The notes: generated by a model from the letters alone, not told the origin. A stretch of DNA of 64,000 nucleotides from Aeromicrobium sp. PE09-221 (GCF_002174305.1 NZ_MIJB01000029.1:1-64000), one strand, 5' to 3'; counted from the first letter of the stretch, positions 1 through 8,935 are shown. A program made the numbers and translations.

Positions 1-31
1 GCGGTGACGCCCCCCTGAGACCCGCGCCCGA

Positions 32-101
32 GGCCAAGATATGGCCACTTGTGGCCCGTTCTGGACCTCGGAAACGGGCCACAAGTGGCCATATCTTGGC
101 C
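32..101. repeat. 29-bp perfect inverted repeat (hairpin)
   Basis: Positions 32-60 and 73-101 are exact reverse complements around a 12-nt spacer. The arm contains GATATGGCCACTTGTGGCCC. It ends 7 bases before the stop codon of the leftward M20 peptidase, so it can act as that gene's terminator, although it is longer than a usual intrinsic terminator and has no T-tract. Its design (long perfect arms, short loop) matches the hairpin family at 3.5, 49.5 and 60.3 kb, but the sequence differs. Confidence 0.8.
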
Positions 102-107
102 CTGTGG

Positions 108-1298
108 TCAGGTGCAGCGGGCGAGGATGAGATCGCGGTAGATCTCGGCGCAATGGACGACCTCGTCGATCGGCACCGACTCGTCCACGGCATGGGCATC
201 GGCGATCGACCCCGGCCCATACTGCACGGTCGGGATGTCCGCCCCGACGTAGAGTCGCAGGTCCGAGCCGTACGGCGCCCCGGCAGCCCCGGCACCCGTC
301 AGCTCGCCCACCTGCCGCACGAAGTGATGGTCCGGGTCCGTCATGCCCGCCGCGAAGCGACCACCGGGCCAGCTCACATCGATCGGGTTCTCCCGCAGCC
401 ACGGATCCTGCGCGCAGAGCATCCCGATGTGCTGTTCGAAGGCCGCTTCAGCATCCGCGAAGCTCTCCCCGGGGCGTACCCCGTACCGTCCCTCAGCGAC
501 GAGCCGATCGGGAACGGTGCTCGCCCAGTCACCGGCACTGAGGATGCCCACCGAGATCGGGAACGGCAGGGGGCCGAAGAGAGTCGGGACATCGGCATTG
601 CGCTCGGCCTCCAGCGTGTCGAGCGCCTCGAGGACCTGGGGGAGCAGTCCGATCGTCGAGACCCCGTCACGGCGCATCGAACCATGCGTCGCCGCGCCGC
701 TGATCTCCAACCGGAAGGTCAGCGAACCCGCATTGGCGGCCACCACCCGGCCGGCCGTCGGCTCCGCGATGAGACATGCATCGCCGGTATGTCCGCGGCG
801 CAGCGTGTCGAAGGTGCCGAGTCCGCCGTCCTCTTCGGCGACCACCGTGTGGATCGCGAACGGACGGGCGAGGGAGCGATGGTCGACGGCACGCGCGGCG
901 GCGAAGATCGCCGCGACCCCGCCGAGCATGTCGCAGGTGCCGCGCCCGCGCCAGCGGCCGTCGCGGATGGTGAGGGTGAACGGGTCGGACTCCCAGAGCC
1001 CGACCTCCCCGATCGGCACGACATCGACGTGCCCGGCCAGGATCAGCGCGGGACGGTCCGAGGAGGTGGCGGCGACACAGCCCCACATCTCCTCGCGCTC
1101 GACCTCCTCGCCGGGATAGCCAGGATCGGCACGCAGATCCTCGAGGTCGGCGTGCCAGTGGTCGACCTCGAGGCCGAGGGAGGTGAGACGCTCGGCGCAC
1201 CAATGCTGGATGGCCACCTCGGCCTCGGAACCGCCGACCGCCCCGAAGCCCACGAGGGTGGCCAGGTCGTCGCGCAAAGCGTCCTCGTCGATCTCCAC
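108..1298 (-). CDS. M20 family metallopeptidase (ArgE/DapE-like)
   Basis: Product of 396 aa, the usual size for M20 zinc peptidases that remove N-acyl or C-terminal groups from amino acids or small peptides. Visible metal-site motifs are GHVDVVP (His ~90), GRGTCDMLGG (bridging Asp ~123) and AEEDGG (catalytic Glu ~155 and the next metal Glu), followed by a dimerisation-type domain. The GTG start reads V-E-I-D-E-D. The frame stays open further upstream but that part is low-complexity and lies in a repeat element. Substrate cannot be told: acetylornithine deacetylase, succinyl-DAP desuccinylase and carboxypeptidase G2-type enzymes share this pattern. Cytoplasmic (no signal peptide), monocistronic, and divergent from the trp leader. 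Confidence 0.85.
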   Translation of the reverse strand: MEIDEDALRDDLATLVGFGAVGGSEAEVAIQHWCAERLTSLGLEVDHWHADLEDLRADPGYPGEEVEREEMWGCVAATSSDRPALILAGHVDVVPIGEVGLWESDPFTLTIRDGRWRGRGTCDMLGGVAAIFAAARAVDHRSLARPFAIHTVVAEEDGGLGTFDTLRRGHTGDACLIAEPTAGRVVAANAGSLTFRLEISGAATHGSMRRDGVSTIGLLPQVLEALDTLEAERNADVPTLFGPLPFPISVGILSAGDWASTVPDRLVAEGRYGVRPGESFADAEAAFEQHIGMLCAQDPWLRENPIDVSWPGGRFAAGMTDPDHHFVRQVGELTGAGAAGAPYGSDLRLYVGADIPTVQYGPGSIADAHAVDESVPIDEVVHCAEIYRDLILARCT

Positions 1299-1326
1299 GC
1301 GATCAGTGTGACATCTCGCCCTGGGC

Positions 1327-1461
1327 GGACCGATGATGCGCTGCAATAGCCATAGCGACCCGAGCACATCATCGTTCGTCCAGCCGGGGACAGACGATGC
1401 GCGTTGCGGCTGCCGGGGCGACCACGGTGCATCATCATCGGTCCGCCGGAGGCGTGGACGG
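1327..1461. repeat. Paired imperfect palindromes (intergenic repeat, locus 1)
   Basis: Two ~45-bp units in tandem. Each runs from GATGCG to CATC around a core like CATAGCGACC. The whole element is bounded by inverted ends (CGGACCGATGATG at the left, CATCATCATCGGTCCG at the right). The same architecture and much of the same sequence recur at 28939-29067, and a diverged version at 50446-50570. Here it lies between the divergent M20 peptidase and trp leader, so it is not simply a terminator. Confidence 0.7.
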
Positions 1462-1493
1462 TGGCCGGACGGAGATGCGCTACGCTGCCCTCC

Positions 1494-1526
1494 ATGACGA
1501 CTCGTACCTGGTGGCGCCGCCCGTAG
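1494..1526 (+). CDS. trpL: trp operon leader peptide (M-T-T-R-T-W-W-R-R-P)
   Basis: A 10-codon ORF, ATG to TAG, with two adjacent TGG (Trp) codons in its second half. It lies 92 nt upstream of the anthranilate synthase start and 24 nt before a strong GC hairpin. This is the classic layout of a tryptophan attenuator: ribosome stalling at the Trp codons decides whether the downstream hairpin forms. The identification rests on the tandem Trp codons plus position. Short leaders of this kind with W-W are known from actinobacterial trp operons. Confidence 0.85.
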   Translation: MTTRTWWRRP

Positions 1527-1550
1527 GTGGCCTGTCGTCCCGTTGTATCC

Positions 1551-1585
1551 AACGCCCAGTCCGCCGTCGGCCGGTACTGGGCGTT
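1551..1585 (+). terminator. trp attenuator terminator hairpin
   Basis: AACGCCCAGT (1551-1560) and ACTGGGCGTT (1576-1585) are exact complements around a 15-nt loop that itself contains CCG/CGG pairs. It sits between the Trp-Trp leader peptide and the anthranilate synthase start. No T-run follows, as is common in high-GC actinobacteria, so termination could be factor-assisted. An antiterminator partner for the left arm should lie between the leader stop (1526) and 1551; I did not resolve it. Confidence 0.75.
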
Positions 1586-1617
1586 CGTCGTCCACGGCCA
1601 CGACACGTAGGAAGACC

Positions 1618-3480
1618 ATGACCCTGCTCGACGATCTGCTCGCCCAGCCGGCCTTCGCCCTCATCCGTGGGCGCGAGGCCGACACCGTCACGCTCATCGG
1701 CGGCCCCCGCACCGATATCGAGAGCCTGGCGGAAATCCCCATCGTCGAGGGTGCAGAGGAGCGATGGGACCACCTCGTGCTCGTCCCCTATGCCCAGGTG
1801 CGCGAACGGGGCTTCGCGGCACATCAGGACGGCACGCCGCTGTCGGTCATCCGCGCAGACCTCCTCGCCGAGCTGCCCCTCGCGGACGTGCTCGAGCAGC
1901 TGCCCGATGTTCCTGTCGAATTCGTCGACCGCGGCGGCTTCGACACCAGCGACGAGGACTACGCCGAGATCGTTCGACAGATCATCGAGGGTGAGATCGG
2001 AGTCGGTGAAGGCGCCAATCTCGTCATCGGCAGGCACTACCGCGCGCAGGTCGCCGAGTGGGGGCATGAGCGCGCGCTGACGGTGCTGCGCCGACTCCTC
2101 GAGCGCGAGCGCGGCGCCTTCTGGACCTTCCTCGTCTTCACCGGCGATCGCTACCTGATCGGCGCGAGCCCTGAACGGCACGTGAGCCTCGACGCCGGGC
2201 AGGTACGGATGAACCCGATCTCGGGCACCTTCCGGATGCGCGGCCTCGAGACCCACGCGGACCGCAAGCGCGAGCTGCTGCGCTTCCTGTCCGATGAGAA
2301 GGAGATCTACGAGCTCTTCATGGTCGTCGACGAGGAGCTCAAGATGATGTGCGATATCTGCCATGAGGGCGGACTCGTGCTGGGCCCCTATCTCAAGCCG
2401 ATGAGCCATCTCGTCCACACCGAGTACCTGCTCGCCGGGCGCACCGACCGAGATGTGCGCGACGTGCTGCGCGACTCCATGTTCGCCGCCACCGTCACCG
2501 GCAGCCCGGTCGAGAACGCCTGCCGGCTCATCGCCCGGTACGAGCCCGAGGGCCGCGGCTACTACGCCTCGATCGCGGCGCTTGTCGGTCGCGATGGCCA
2601 AGGGCGGCAGAAGGCCGACGCTCCCATCCTCATCCGCACCGCGGATGTCGACCTCGACGGCCGCCTGAAGGTCAGCGCCGGGGCCACCCTCGTCCGCGAC
2701 TCCGATGCGGCCTACGAGACGGCAGAGACCTGGGCCAAGGCCGCGGGCATCCTCAGCGCCTTCGGCCTCGTCGACGACGCCCCGCCCGCGGCTGACGGCT
2801 TCGATGCCTTCACACGTGAGGACGACGTGCTCATCGCCCTCGGCTCGCGCAATCAGCGGCTCAGCCAGTTCTGGCTCAGCGACCAGTCCGGCACGGAGCC
2901 CGAGCCGCACCTGGTCGGCAAGCGGGTCGTGATCCTCGACGGCGAGGACGACTTCGTGAACATGCTGTCGCATGTGTTCGGGGTGCTCGGCATGAGCACC
3001 GATATCGTGCGCCACGACGAGTATGCCGAGGGCGCGCTCGACGGTCACGACCTCGTCGTCGTCGGTCCCGGCCCGGGCGACCCCCGGGTCGACGAGCCCA
3101 AGATGCGGGTGCTGCGGGGCGCCGTCGACCGGCTGCTGGAGCGTGAGCAGCCCTTCCTCGGCGTCTGCCTCGGCCACCAGGCGCTGTGCCACCAGCTCGG
3201 GCTGGATCTGACCTTCAAGGACATCGTCTTCCAGGGCACGCAGAGCCGACTCGAGGTGCTGGGGCGGTCCGAGACGGTCGGCTTCTACAACACCTTCGTT
3301 GCACGGGTTCCGGAGCAGGGGCTCCCCGAGGGGGTCAGCGTGGAGACCGACGAGAACGGGGATGTGCACCTCGTCGCCGGACCGCACTATCGCGGCATCC
3401 AGTTCCATGCCGAGTCGATCCTGACCCAGCGTGGCTATGAGCTGCTGCGCGATGTGGTGAACGAGCTCCTCCCCGCCTGA
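1618..3480 (+). CDS. trpEG: Fused anthranilate synthase (TrpE-TrpG type, PhzE-like)
   Basis: 620 aa. Residues ~1-385 are a chorismate-binding synthase domain (motifs ATVTGSPVE, YEPEGRGYY, SAGATLV). After a linker, residues ~435-620 form a class I glutamine amidotransferase with nucleophile GVCLGHQ (Cys ~517) and the His-Glu pair in IQFHAES. Converts chorismate plus glutamine to anthranilate. Length and domain arrangement resemble PhzE (amino-deoxyisochorismate synthase) more than the longer rhizobial TrpE(G), but the Trp-Trp leader and attenuator upstream argue for tryptophan synthesis, and no phenazine genes are nearby. Start chosen at ATG 1618, after the attenuator. The gene stands alone, without other trp genes. 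Frame is open to 1543, but that would overlap the attenuator. Confidence 0.85.
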   Translation: MTLLDDLLAQPAFALIRGREADTVTLIGGPRTDIESLAEIPIVEGAEERWDHLVLVPYAQVRERGFAAHQDGTPLSVIRADLLAELPLADVLEQLPDVPVEFVDRGGFDTSDEDYAEIVRQIIEGEIGVGEGANLVIGRHYRAQVAEWGHERALTVLRRLLERERGAFWTFLVFTGDRYLIGASPERHVSLDAGQVRMNPISGTFRMRGLETHADRKRELLRFLSDEKEIYELFMVVDEELKMMCDICHEGGLVLGPYLKPMSHLVHTEYLLAGRTDRDVRDVLRDSMFAATVTGSPVENACRLIARYEPEGRGYYASIAALVGRDGQGRQKADAPILIRTADVDLDGRLKVSAGATLVRDSDAAYETAETWAKAAGILSAFGLVDDAPPAADGFDAFTREDDVLIALGSRNQRLSQFWLSDQSGTEPEPHLVGKRVVILDGEDDFVNMLSHVFGVLGMSTDIVRHDEYAEGALDGHDLVVVGPGPGDPRVDEPKMRVLRGAVDRLLEREQPFLGVCLGHQALCHQLGLDLTFKDIVFQGTQSRLEVLGRSETVGFYNTFVARVPEQGLPEGVSVETDENGDVHLVAGPHYRGIQFHAESILTQRGYELLRDVVNELLPA

Positions 3481-3498
3481 GCGATGAGCCTGGCGACA

Positions 3499-3567
3499 CC
3501 CCGTTGAGTGTGACGTTTGGACGGTAAAAACGACACTTTCGCCGTCCAAACGTCACACTCAACGGGG
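3499..3567. terminator. 26-bp perfect hairpin, family copy 1
   Basis: Arms 3499-3524 and 3542-3567 are exact complements with a 17-nt loop. The arm contains GTTGAGTGTGACGTTTGGAC. It lies between the convergent trpEG and sortase genes, where a bidirectional terminator is expected. The same arm sequence occurs at 49518-49630 and 60331-60405, the latter between divergent genes, so the family is a dispersed repeat that may only incidentally terminate transcription here. Confidence 0.8.
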
Positions 3568-3576
3568 ATGTGATCG

Positions 3577-4260
3577 TCACCATCGTTCCGGCTCTGAGGA
3601 CACGTCGCCCGACGACTCGGGGGCGAGCCGGGCGTAGATGACGACGTTGTCGTCGGTGGGACGCCCTTGATCGTCGAACAGACAGCTGATCAGGACCAGG
3701 CGTCCCGGGTTCGCCGTCCACAGATCGGCGATGTCGGCGAGCCGGCTCTGTTCGTGGATCATCGTGCGCTGCACGATGTACACGACCTCGCCGTGCTCGG
3801 TGGTCACGATGATCTCGTCGCCCGCATAGAGGGAGCTGCGCTGTTGCTCCCGGTCGACGAGGGCGTTGAACGCCGCCGGACCCACCGCCGCGCTATGGCC
3901 GATCAGGTAGGCCGTCTGATCGGCATCGGCGCCCATGCCGGCGTAGTCGTCGAGCCAGTACGCGCGGTCGCCCGTCGGCGGTACGAGGACGCCGTCGACG
4001 GCGGGCGGCTGCACGCCGACCTCGGCGTGCAGGTCGACGACCGGCACGCTGACCTCGAGCGGGGCGGCCGCGGGCAGCGGGCGGATGTCCCCCGACGCCG
4101 CGACCGACTCGACCTGTCGCCGTTCGGGGGGCGGCTCGGGTCGGTCGGCGCCGAACCATCCGACGGCGCCCACCACCGCGATCACCACGCCGACGACGAT
4201 CACTGCGAGCGTCCCGATCAGCAGTGGTCGCCGTCGGGTCTCGGTCGTCTGCCGTGTCAC
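3577..4260 (-). CDS. Class F-like sortase
   Basis: 227 aa with one N-terminal transmembrane segment (~12-36) and an extracytoplasmic sortase domain. The catalytic triad is visible: His ~122 in YLIGHSAA, Cys ~193 in VLISCLFD, and Arg ~211 in VVIYARL. Length and the short core fit actinobacterial class E/F enzymes rather than class A. Its GTG start overlaps the stop of the upstream subtilase (GTGA), so the two are translationally coupled and the subtilase is the obvious candidate substrate; its C-terminus carries LSLSG, a membrane helix and a basic tail. Other window substrates could be the LPTTG (heme) and LPKAG (zinc) proteins, though housekeeping sortases elsewhere may handle those. Confidence 0.85.
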   Translation of the reverse strand: MTRQTTETRRRPLLIGTLAVIVVGVVIAVVGAVGWFGADRPEPPPERRQVESVAASGDIRPLPAAAPLEVSVPVVDLHAEVGVQPPAVDGVLVPPTGDRAYWLDDYAGMGADADQTAYLIGHSAAVGPAAFNALVDREQQRSSLYAGDEIIVTTEHGEVVYIVQRTMIHEQSRLADIADLWTANPGRLVLISCLFDDQGRPTDDNVVIYARLAPESSGDVSSEPERW

Positions 4261-7200
4261 GGCGTCCCCGCACGGTGGGCCGGTCGCCGCAGTGCCGCGA
4301 CCACCAGGACCAGAGCGGCGGCGATGAACAGCACGCCGGTGCCGGCGATCAGGGCCTGCTCCAACCCGCTCAGCGACAGACCCGATCCGCCGTCGGTGCG
4401 AGGAGCGAGGATCGCGCCCTCGGCCCGCGGGGCTCCGCGAGGCTCGGCGTCGTCCTCTTCGCCGATCTGCAGCTCCACCCAGCCGATGAAGGTCCCTTCT
4501 GCGTCGACGAAGGTGAACTTGTACAGTCCGTCGTTCAGGCTGGACACGTCCAGCTGGACCCGGCCCTGGTCGTCGGCGCTGAGCCAGTCGACCGCTGTGC
4601 CGGAGGGGTAGACATGGGTGAAGAACCAGTCGCCCTCGTTCGCTCCGGGAATGGTCACGGTCAGCAGGTCGCCGTCCCGCTCGGCCTTCAGCCCGCCCTG
4701 ATTGGCGCCGTTCAACTCGTCGATGTCGTCGACGGGCTTGTCGGGCGTCGTCGACGGACGCTCAGGACGATCCTGCCGCTGGGCGGTGGTGGTCGCGCCG
4801 GGACCCGCCTGCGGGGAGCTGGCGGCCGGGGCGAGCTGGGAAGGCCCTCCTCCGGATCCGCCGCTCGCCGCGCCGGGACGCCAGGGCGAGCCCGAACCGC
4901 CCTTGCCGCCGGGAGGTCTGGGGTTATCGGGATCATCCGGGTCGTCGGGGTCATCGGGATCGGTGGGCTCGATGATCTCCGGAGGAACGCTCGCCGCGCC
5001 CTCCGGTGCCGCCCAGTCGATCGCGTTGACGAAGACCTGCAACGCCCCCAGCGACCAGTTTCGCGAGTTGACCGAGGGCGCAGTGGCGTTCAGTGACATG
5101 AGCACCGACCGGTGGCGACCGGACTCGGCGACCGCGATGCCGCCGCCCCGGGCGGTGACCCCGCGGTCGCCGTCGATAGTGACCGTCTCGGCCAGCACCT
5201 GCCCCTGCGGGTACGCCGCGAACCACGCATGGTGCTTGGGGCCGTTCTGATCGTTGTGCACGATGACGTCGCCGATGCCGTAGGCGCCGCCGGTGGCGAA
5301 GCCGCGCTGGAAGATCGGGTGGTCGGCGATGACGCGATATCCGGTGGAGGCGATCGAGGGGTCATTGGGATCGTCCGCGGTCGCCCGCCCGCTGGGAGAA
5401 CCGGTCGCGTTCGCCAGCTGGGCGATGCCCGCGTCCGCGCTCGTGCCGAGATCCAGCCAGAGCACGCCGGTGCCGGCGGCCTCGGCATGCGAGATGAACG
5501 TGCGCACCCGTTCGGCGTCGACGCTCGCCGGGGTGTCCCAGACCACCACGTCGTAGCCGGCCTCGTCGAGCTCCGACTGGTCGGGCAGTCCGGGCGTGCT
5601 CTCGGCGTTGAGACCCGCCGAACGGAGCGCTCGCACCGTGTTGCCCCGATCGCCGAGCACGAGCACCCGGGTCTGCTCGGCGAGCCGGTATTCGATCGTG
5701 GTGGTCCCGCCGGCGCGCACGGTGGCGGCGTCGGAGACGGACTCGATGTACCCCTCGGCGCTCGCGCGGACCTGGTACGCGCCGGCCGGGAGATCCTGGA
5801 AGCTGAAGCGGCCGGCGGCGTCGGTGCTGGTCTTCACCGGCTGGCCGAGGACGGCGACCTCGGCGCCCGCGATCGGTGCGCCGTCCAGGTCAGTGACACT
5901 GCCGGCCACGGTGCCGGTGGTCATCGGGGTCAATCGTGCCTCGAGCGTGACCACCTCGTCGGTGGGCACATGGGCCTGCACCTGCTGACTCTCATAGCCG
6001 AAGCGCTCGACGGTCAAGGTGTAGTCGCCGGGGACCAGGTCGGCCTGGAAGGTGCCGTTCTCATCGGTCGTCCACCGTTCTCCGACATCGGCGAAGGAGA
6101 CCGTGGCCCCCCTGATCGCCGAGCCGGTGGCGGCATCCCTCACCGTGCCGCTGACCCCTGACGCACCGAGCACTGCGGAGATCGCCTTGTGCACGTCGAT
6201 GCGGCCGTGACCATAAGCCGGGTCGGGCGCGGCGCCCCCACCGTCCGGATGCCAGGCGGTGTTCTCGAGCGCGTCGACGATCTGGTCGACGCTGAGTCCG
6301 GCCTGTGCTGAGCGGAGCAGGGCCACCGCGCCGGCGACATGTGGCGTCGCCATCGAGGTCCCGGTGGAATTTCCCCACTGGCCACCGGGTATCGCCGAGA
6401 ACACGGCGGTGCCCGGCGCGCTGACATCGGGCTTGACGAAGCTTTCGGGCCAGCCGTACTTCTCACTGATCGCGCGAGGCCACTGCGTCACCGCCCCGCA
6501 GGAGCCCGGATCGACCCGGTCGTCCACATCGGTCATCCCGACGCCCACGGCCTCGTACAGGTTGCCGGGCGACGAGGTGCCGCTGGCGCCGCAGGGTGCG
6601 TTGCCGATCGCGATCGCCGGGAACACGCCGGCATCGCGGACGTTGCGGATGATATCGGCATAGGCGTCGGAGTAGCCACCCGAGCCGAGCGACATGTTGA
6701 TGACGGTGGCGGGTGCGCCGACGTGGTCGTCCTTCGACTGCGCGGTGTGCGGGTCGAGTGCCCACTGGATTCCCGAGAGGATGGAGGCATAGGAGCCGCC
6801 ACCGGGACCGCTCAGCACGTTGGCGGCCATCAGCTCGGCGCCGGGTGCCACGCCAATCCGGGTTCCCGAGGCGTCACCGCCCGCGATGGTCCCGGCCACA
6901 TGAGTCCCATGCGAGCCTGGGTCGCTGGGGCGCGAGGGAACGGGGTCACCGCTGGCGTCGAAGCTGATCCAGCCGCCCGGATACAGCGGATCGTTGAGAT
7001 CCGACCCCACGAGACGGCCGGCGATGTCGGGATGCTGCGGGTCGATGCCGGTGTCCAGCACAGCGACCCGGACCCCCTCGCCGGTGACCTCGAAATCGCT
7101 CCAGGCCTGAGGTGCCCCGATCTTGTCCAGACCGTAGGTGACGGCGGTGCCGTCGGCCAGGGCGGTGGTCATGGCGCCGGCGACCGCGGCCGGCTCGACG

Positions 7201-7697
7201 GCGCTCGTCTCCAGCGGGGTGACCTCGAAGTTGGGGATGACCTCGATGGCTCCGGGCAGCTCGGACAGCGATCGCAGGGTCGATTCGCTGGGCACCGCCC
7301 GCACCAGAATCGCCCCATTGATCCAGAACCGCTCGATCACGTCCACGTCCTCGGCGAGCTCGCCGAGGGCTTGCTCCGCACGGTCCCACTGGTCCTCGGC
7401 ATTCGCCCGCAGCGAGCTCACCGATGCCTCGGTCTCGCCCTTGACGGAGGGGTCGACCTCCGGAGGCGCGAACCGGACCACGATGTCGACCGGCTCAGGT
7501 CTGTGGTCCTCACCCGCGGACCCCCGGCCCTCCGTGGTGAGTTGATCGCTCAGCGACGCGAGCTCGGGCGAGATGGGAGCGGGCTCCTGCTCGTTGACGG
7601 GAGCCGGCATCCAACTCATCGCCGTGAACAGGAGGGTCGCCGCGACGACGAGTGCGGCGATGCCCGCTGGTCGTCGACGGGCACGAACGAGTTTCAC
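4257..7697 (-). CDS. Secreted, surface-attached S8 serine peptidase (subtilase)
   Basis: 1146 aa. Order: signal peptide (~1-32), propeptide-like region (~65-160), S8 catalytic domain (~195-510) with Asp ~215 (VLDTGID), His ~266 (GSHGTHVAG), Asn ~366 and Ser ~448 (GTSMATPHVAG), two carboxypeptidase-regulatory-like beta domains (~512-670), a ThuA/glutamine-amidotransferase-like region (~675-895), a Pro/Gly/Asp-rich linker, the ~85-residue GW module, then LSLSG, a hydrophobic helix and LRRPAHR tail. GTG start follows GGAAGG. It is divergent from hmuT across three DtxR-like boxes and coupled to a sortase. Together these suggest an iron-responsive surface protease, perhaps releasing heme from proteins; that role is inferred. 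Confidence 0.85.
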   Translation of the reverse strand: MKLVRARRRPAGIAALVVAATLLFTAMSWMPAPVNEQEPAPISPELASLSDQLTTEGRGSAGEDHRPEPVDIVVRFAPPEVDPSVKGETEASVSSLRANAEDQWDRAEQALGELAEDVDVIERFWINGAILVRAVPSESTLRSLSELPGAIEVIPNFEVTPLETSAVEPAAVAGAMTTALADGTAVTYGLDKIGAPQAWSDFEVTGEGVRVAVLDTGIDPQHPDIAGRLVGSDLNDPLYPGGWISFDASGDPVPSRPSDPGSHGTHVAGTIAGGDASGTRIGVAPGAELMAANVLSGPGGGSYASILSGIQWALDPHTAQSKDDHVGAPATVINMSLGSGGYSDAYADIIRNVRDAGVFPAIAIGNAPCGASGTSSPGNLYEAVGVGMTDVDDRVDPGSCGAVTQWPRAISEKYGWPESFVKPDVSAPGTAVFSAIPGGQWGNSTGTSMATPHVAGAVALLRSAQAGLSVDQIVDALENTAWHPDGGGAAPDPAYGHGRIDVHKAISAVLGASGVSGTVRDAATGSAIRGATVSFADVGERWTTDENGTFQADLVPGDYTLTVERFGYESQQVQAHVPTDEVVTLEARLTPMTTGTVAGSVTDLDGAPIAGAEVAVLGQPVKTSTDAAGRFSFQDLPAGAYQVRASAEGYIESVSDAATVRAGGTTTIEYRLAEQTRVLVLGDRGNTVRALRSAGLNAESTPGLPDQSELDEAGYDVVVWDTPASVDAERVRTFISHAEAAGTGVLWLDLGTSADAGIAQLANATGSPSGRATADDPNDPSIASTGYRVIADHPIFQRGFATGGAYGIGDVIVHNDQNGPKHHAWFAAYPQGQVLAETVTIDGDRGVTARGGGIAVAESGRHRSVLMSLNATAPSVNSRNWSLGALQVFVNAIDWAAPEGAASVPPEIIEPTDPDDPDDPDDPDNPRPPGGKGGSGSPWRPGAASGGSGGGPSQLAPAASSPQAGPGATTTAQRQDRPERPSTTPDKPVDDIDELNGANQGGLKAERDGDLLTVTIPGANEGDWFFTHVYPSGTAVDWLSADDQGRVQLDVSSLNDGLYKFTFVDAEGTFIGWVELQIGEEDDAEPRGAPRAEGAILAPRTDGGSGLSLSGLEQALIAGTGVLFIAAALVLVVAALRRPAHRAGTP

Positions 7698-7762
7698 AGG
7701 GGCCTTCCGATGCGGTCACGGTGAGCCGGCACCCATCGAAGGGGCTGACATCACGCTAAGAT

Positions 7763-7836
7763 ATAGCTAAGCCTTGCCTAAATTAGCTGAGGCAAACCTA
7801 TTGCGCAAGGCAAAAACTTAGGTTAACCTCAGCTAT
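7763..7836. promoter_or_regulatory. Cluster of three DtxR/IdeR-like iron boxes
   Basis: Against the DtxR consensus TWAGGTTAGSCTAACCTWA I score three sites: 7763-7781 (reverse strand TTAGGCAAGGCTTAGCTAT, 14/19), 7783-7801 (TTAGCTGAGGCAAACCTAT, 15/19) and 7818-7836 (TTAGGTTAACCTCAGCTAT, 15/19). They fill the gap between the divergent subtilase and hmuT and abut the hmuT GTG. The third covers TAACCT, a possible -10 placed 8 nt before the start. Fe-loaded DtxR would therefore block hmuT and probably the subtilase too. Scores are by eye. Confidence 0.75.
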
Positions 7837-7837
7837 C

Positions 7838-8935
7838 GTGACTGTCCCCCTCTGTCGCGTCGCCCTCCGTCCCTTCGCGGCAATCCTCGTGATCCTGTGC
7901 TTCGGTCTCGGCGCGTGCGGACTCCTGTCCGAGGGCCCCGAGGTCGCCCACGCCTCGGGCAGGGCCGACAGCCCGCGATCCTTCGAGGGTCCCGACACCG
8001 CGACGCTCGCCTCCGGTGACATCACGCCGATCACCAGCGATCCGCGGCCAGACCTGCCGACCTCGTTCACGGGCCTCGACGGAGAGACGGTCGAGATCAC
8101 CGACACCAGCAGGATCCTCGCCCTCGACGGCACCGGAAGCCTCGCCTCGGTCGTCTTCGGCCTCGGCTTCGGGCCGGACGTCGTCGGCCGCGATGTCACC
8201 ACCGGCTTCGACTCAGCCAAGGACCTGCCGCTGGTGATGGACAATCACACGCTGAACGCCGAGGCGATACTCGATCTCGACCCCACCGTCGTGCTGACCG
8301 ATTACAGCGTCGGCCCCTATGACGTGCAGATGCAGCTACGCAAGGCCGGCATCCCGGTGGTCTTCTTCGAGCCGGCGACCGGTTTCGAGGACATCGGGCG
8401 GCTCATCGGCGACGTCGCGACGGCCCTCGGCGTCCCCGAACTCGGCGAGCAGTACGTCGCGGATTTCGAACAGCGGCTCGACGCCACCTTGGAATGGGTC
8501 GAGGAACTGGCCCCCGACGACGAGAGCGACCGCGTCCGCATGGTCTTCCTGTACATGCGAGGGCAGGCGAACGTCTATTACATGTACGGCAACGAGCCCG
8601 ACGGAAGCCAGGGCATCGCCGGTGTCCTCATCGAGGCGCTCGGCGGGGTGGACGTGGCCGGGGAGCTGGACTGGACCAGCGGGGCGCTGACGGCTGAGGG
8701 ACTCATGCGGTTGGAGCCCGATCTGTATCTCATGCTGACCCTCGGGCTGGAGTCGGTCGGCGGCATCGAGGGACTGATGGATGTGCCCGGCGTCGCGCAG
8801 ACACCGGCAGGGGAGCGGCAGCGGGTCGTCGATATGAGCGACTACGAGATGTTCAGCTGGGGCCCGCGGACCCCGGAGATCTTGGAGGCCCTGGCCAGGG
8901 CGGTCTACCGCCCAGATCCAGAGGAGGGTCCGTGA
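7838..8935 (+). CDS. hmuT: Heme ABC transporter substrate-binding lipoprotein HmuT
   Basis: 365 aa with a lipoprotein signal peptide ending in the lipobox LGAC (Cys 27), then a helical-backbone periplasmic-binding fold (TroA/BtuF type). His ~137 in DNHTLNAEA sits where the corynebacterial HmuT heme-ligand His is expected. Binds heme at the outer membrane face and delivers it to HmuUV. GTG start at 7838 immediately follows a DtxR-like box and there is no Shine-Dalgarno, so translation may be leaderless. Stop overlaps hmuU (GTGA). First gene of an eight-gene heme operon. Confidence 0.9.
   Translation: MTVPLCRVALRPFAAILVILCFGLGACGLLSEGPEVAHASGRADSPRSFEGPDTATLASGDITPITSDPRPDLPTSFTGLDGETVEITDTSRILALDGTGSLASVVFGLGFGPDVVGRDVTTGFDSAKDLPLVMDNHTLNAEAILDLDPTVVLTDYSVGPYDVQMQLRKAGIPVVFFEPATGFEDIGRLIGDVATALGVPELGEQYVADFEQRLDATLEWVEELAPDDESDRVRMVFLYMRGQANVYYMYGNEPDGSQGIAGVLIEALGGVDVAGELDWTSGALTAEGLMRLEPDLYLMLTLGLESVGGIEGLMDVPGVAQTPAGERQRVVDMSDYEMFSWGPRTPEILEALARAVYRPDPEEGP

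Noticed and set aside
1618-3480. Reading the PhzE-like enzyme as a phenazine biosynthesis gene
   Set aside because: No other phz genes are nearby, and a tryptophan leader peptide with attenuator precedes it.
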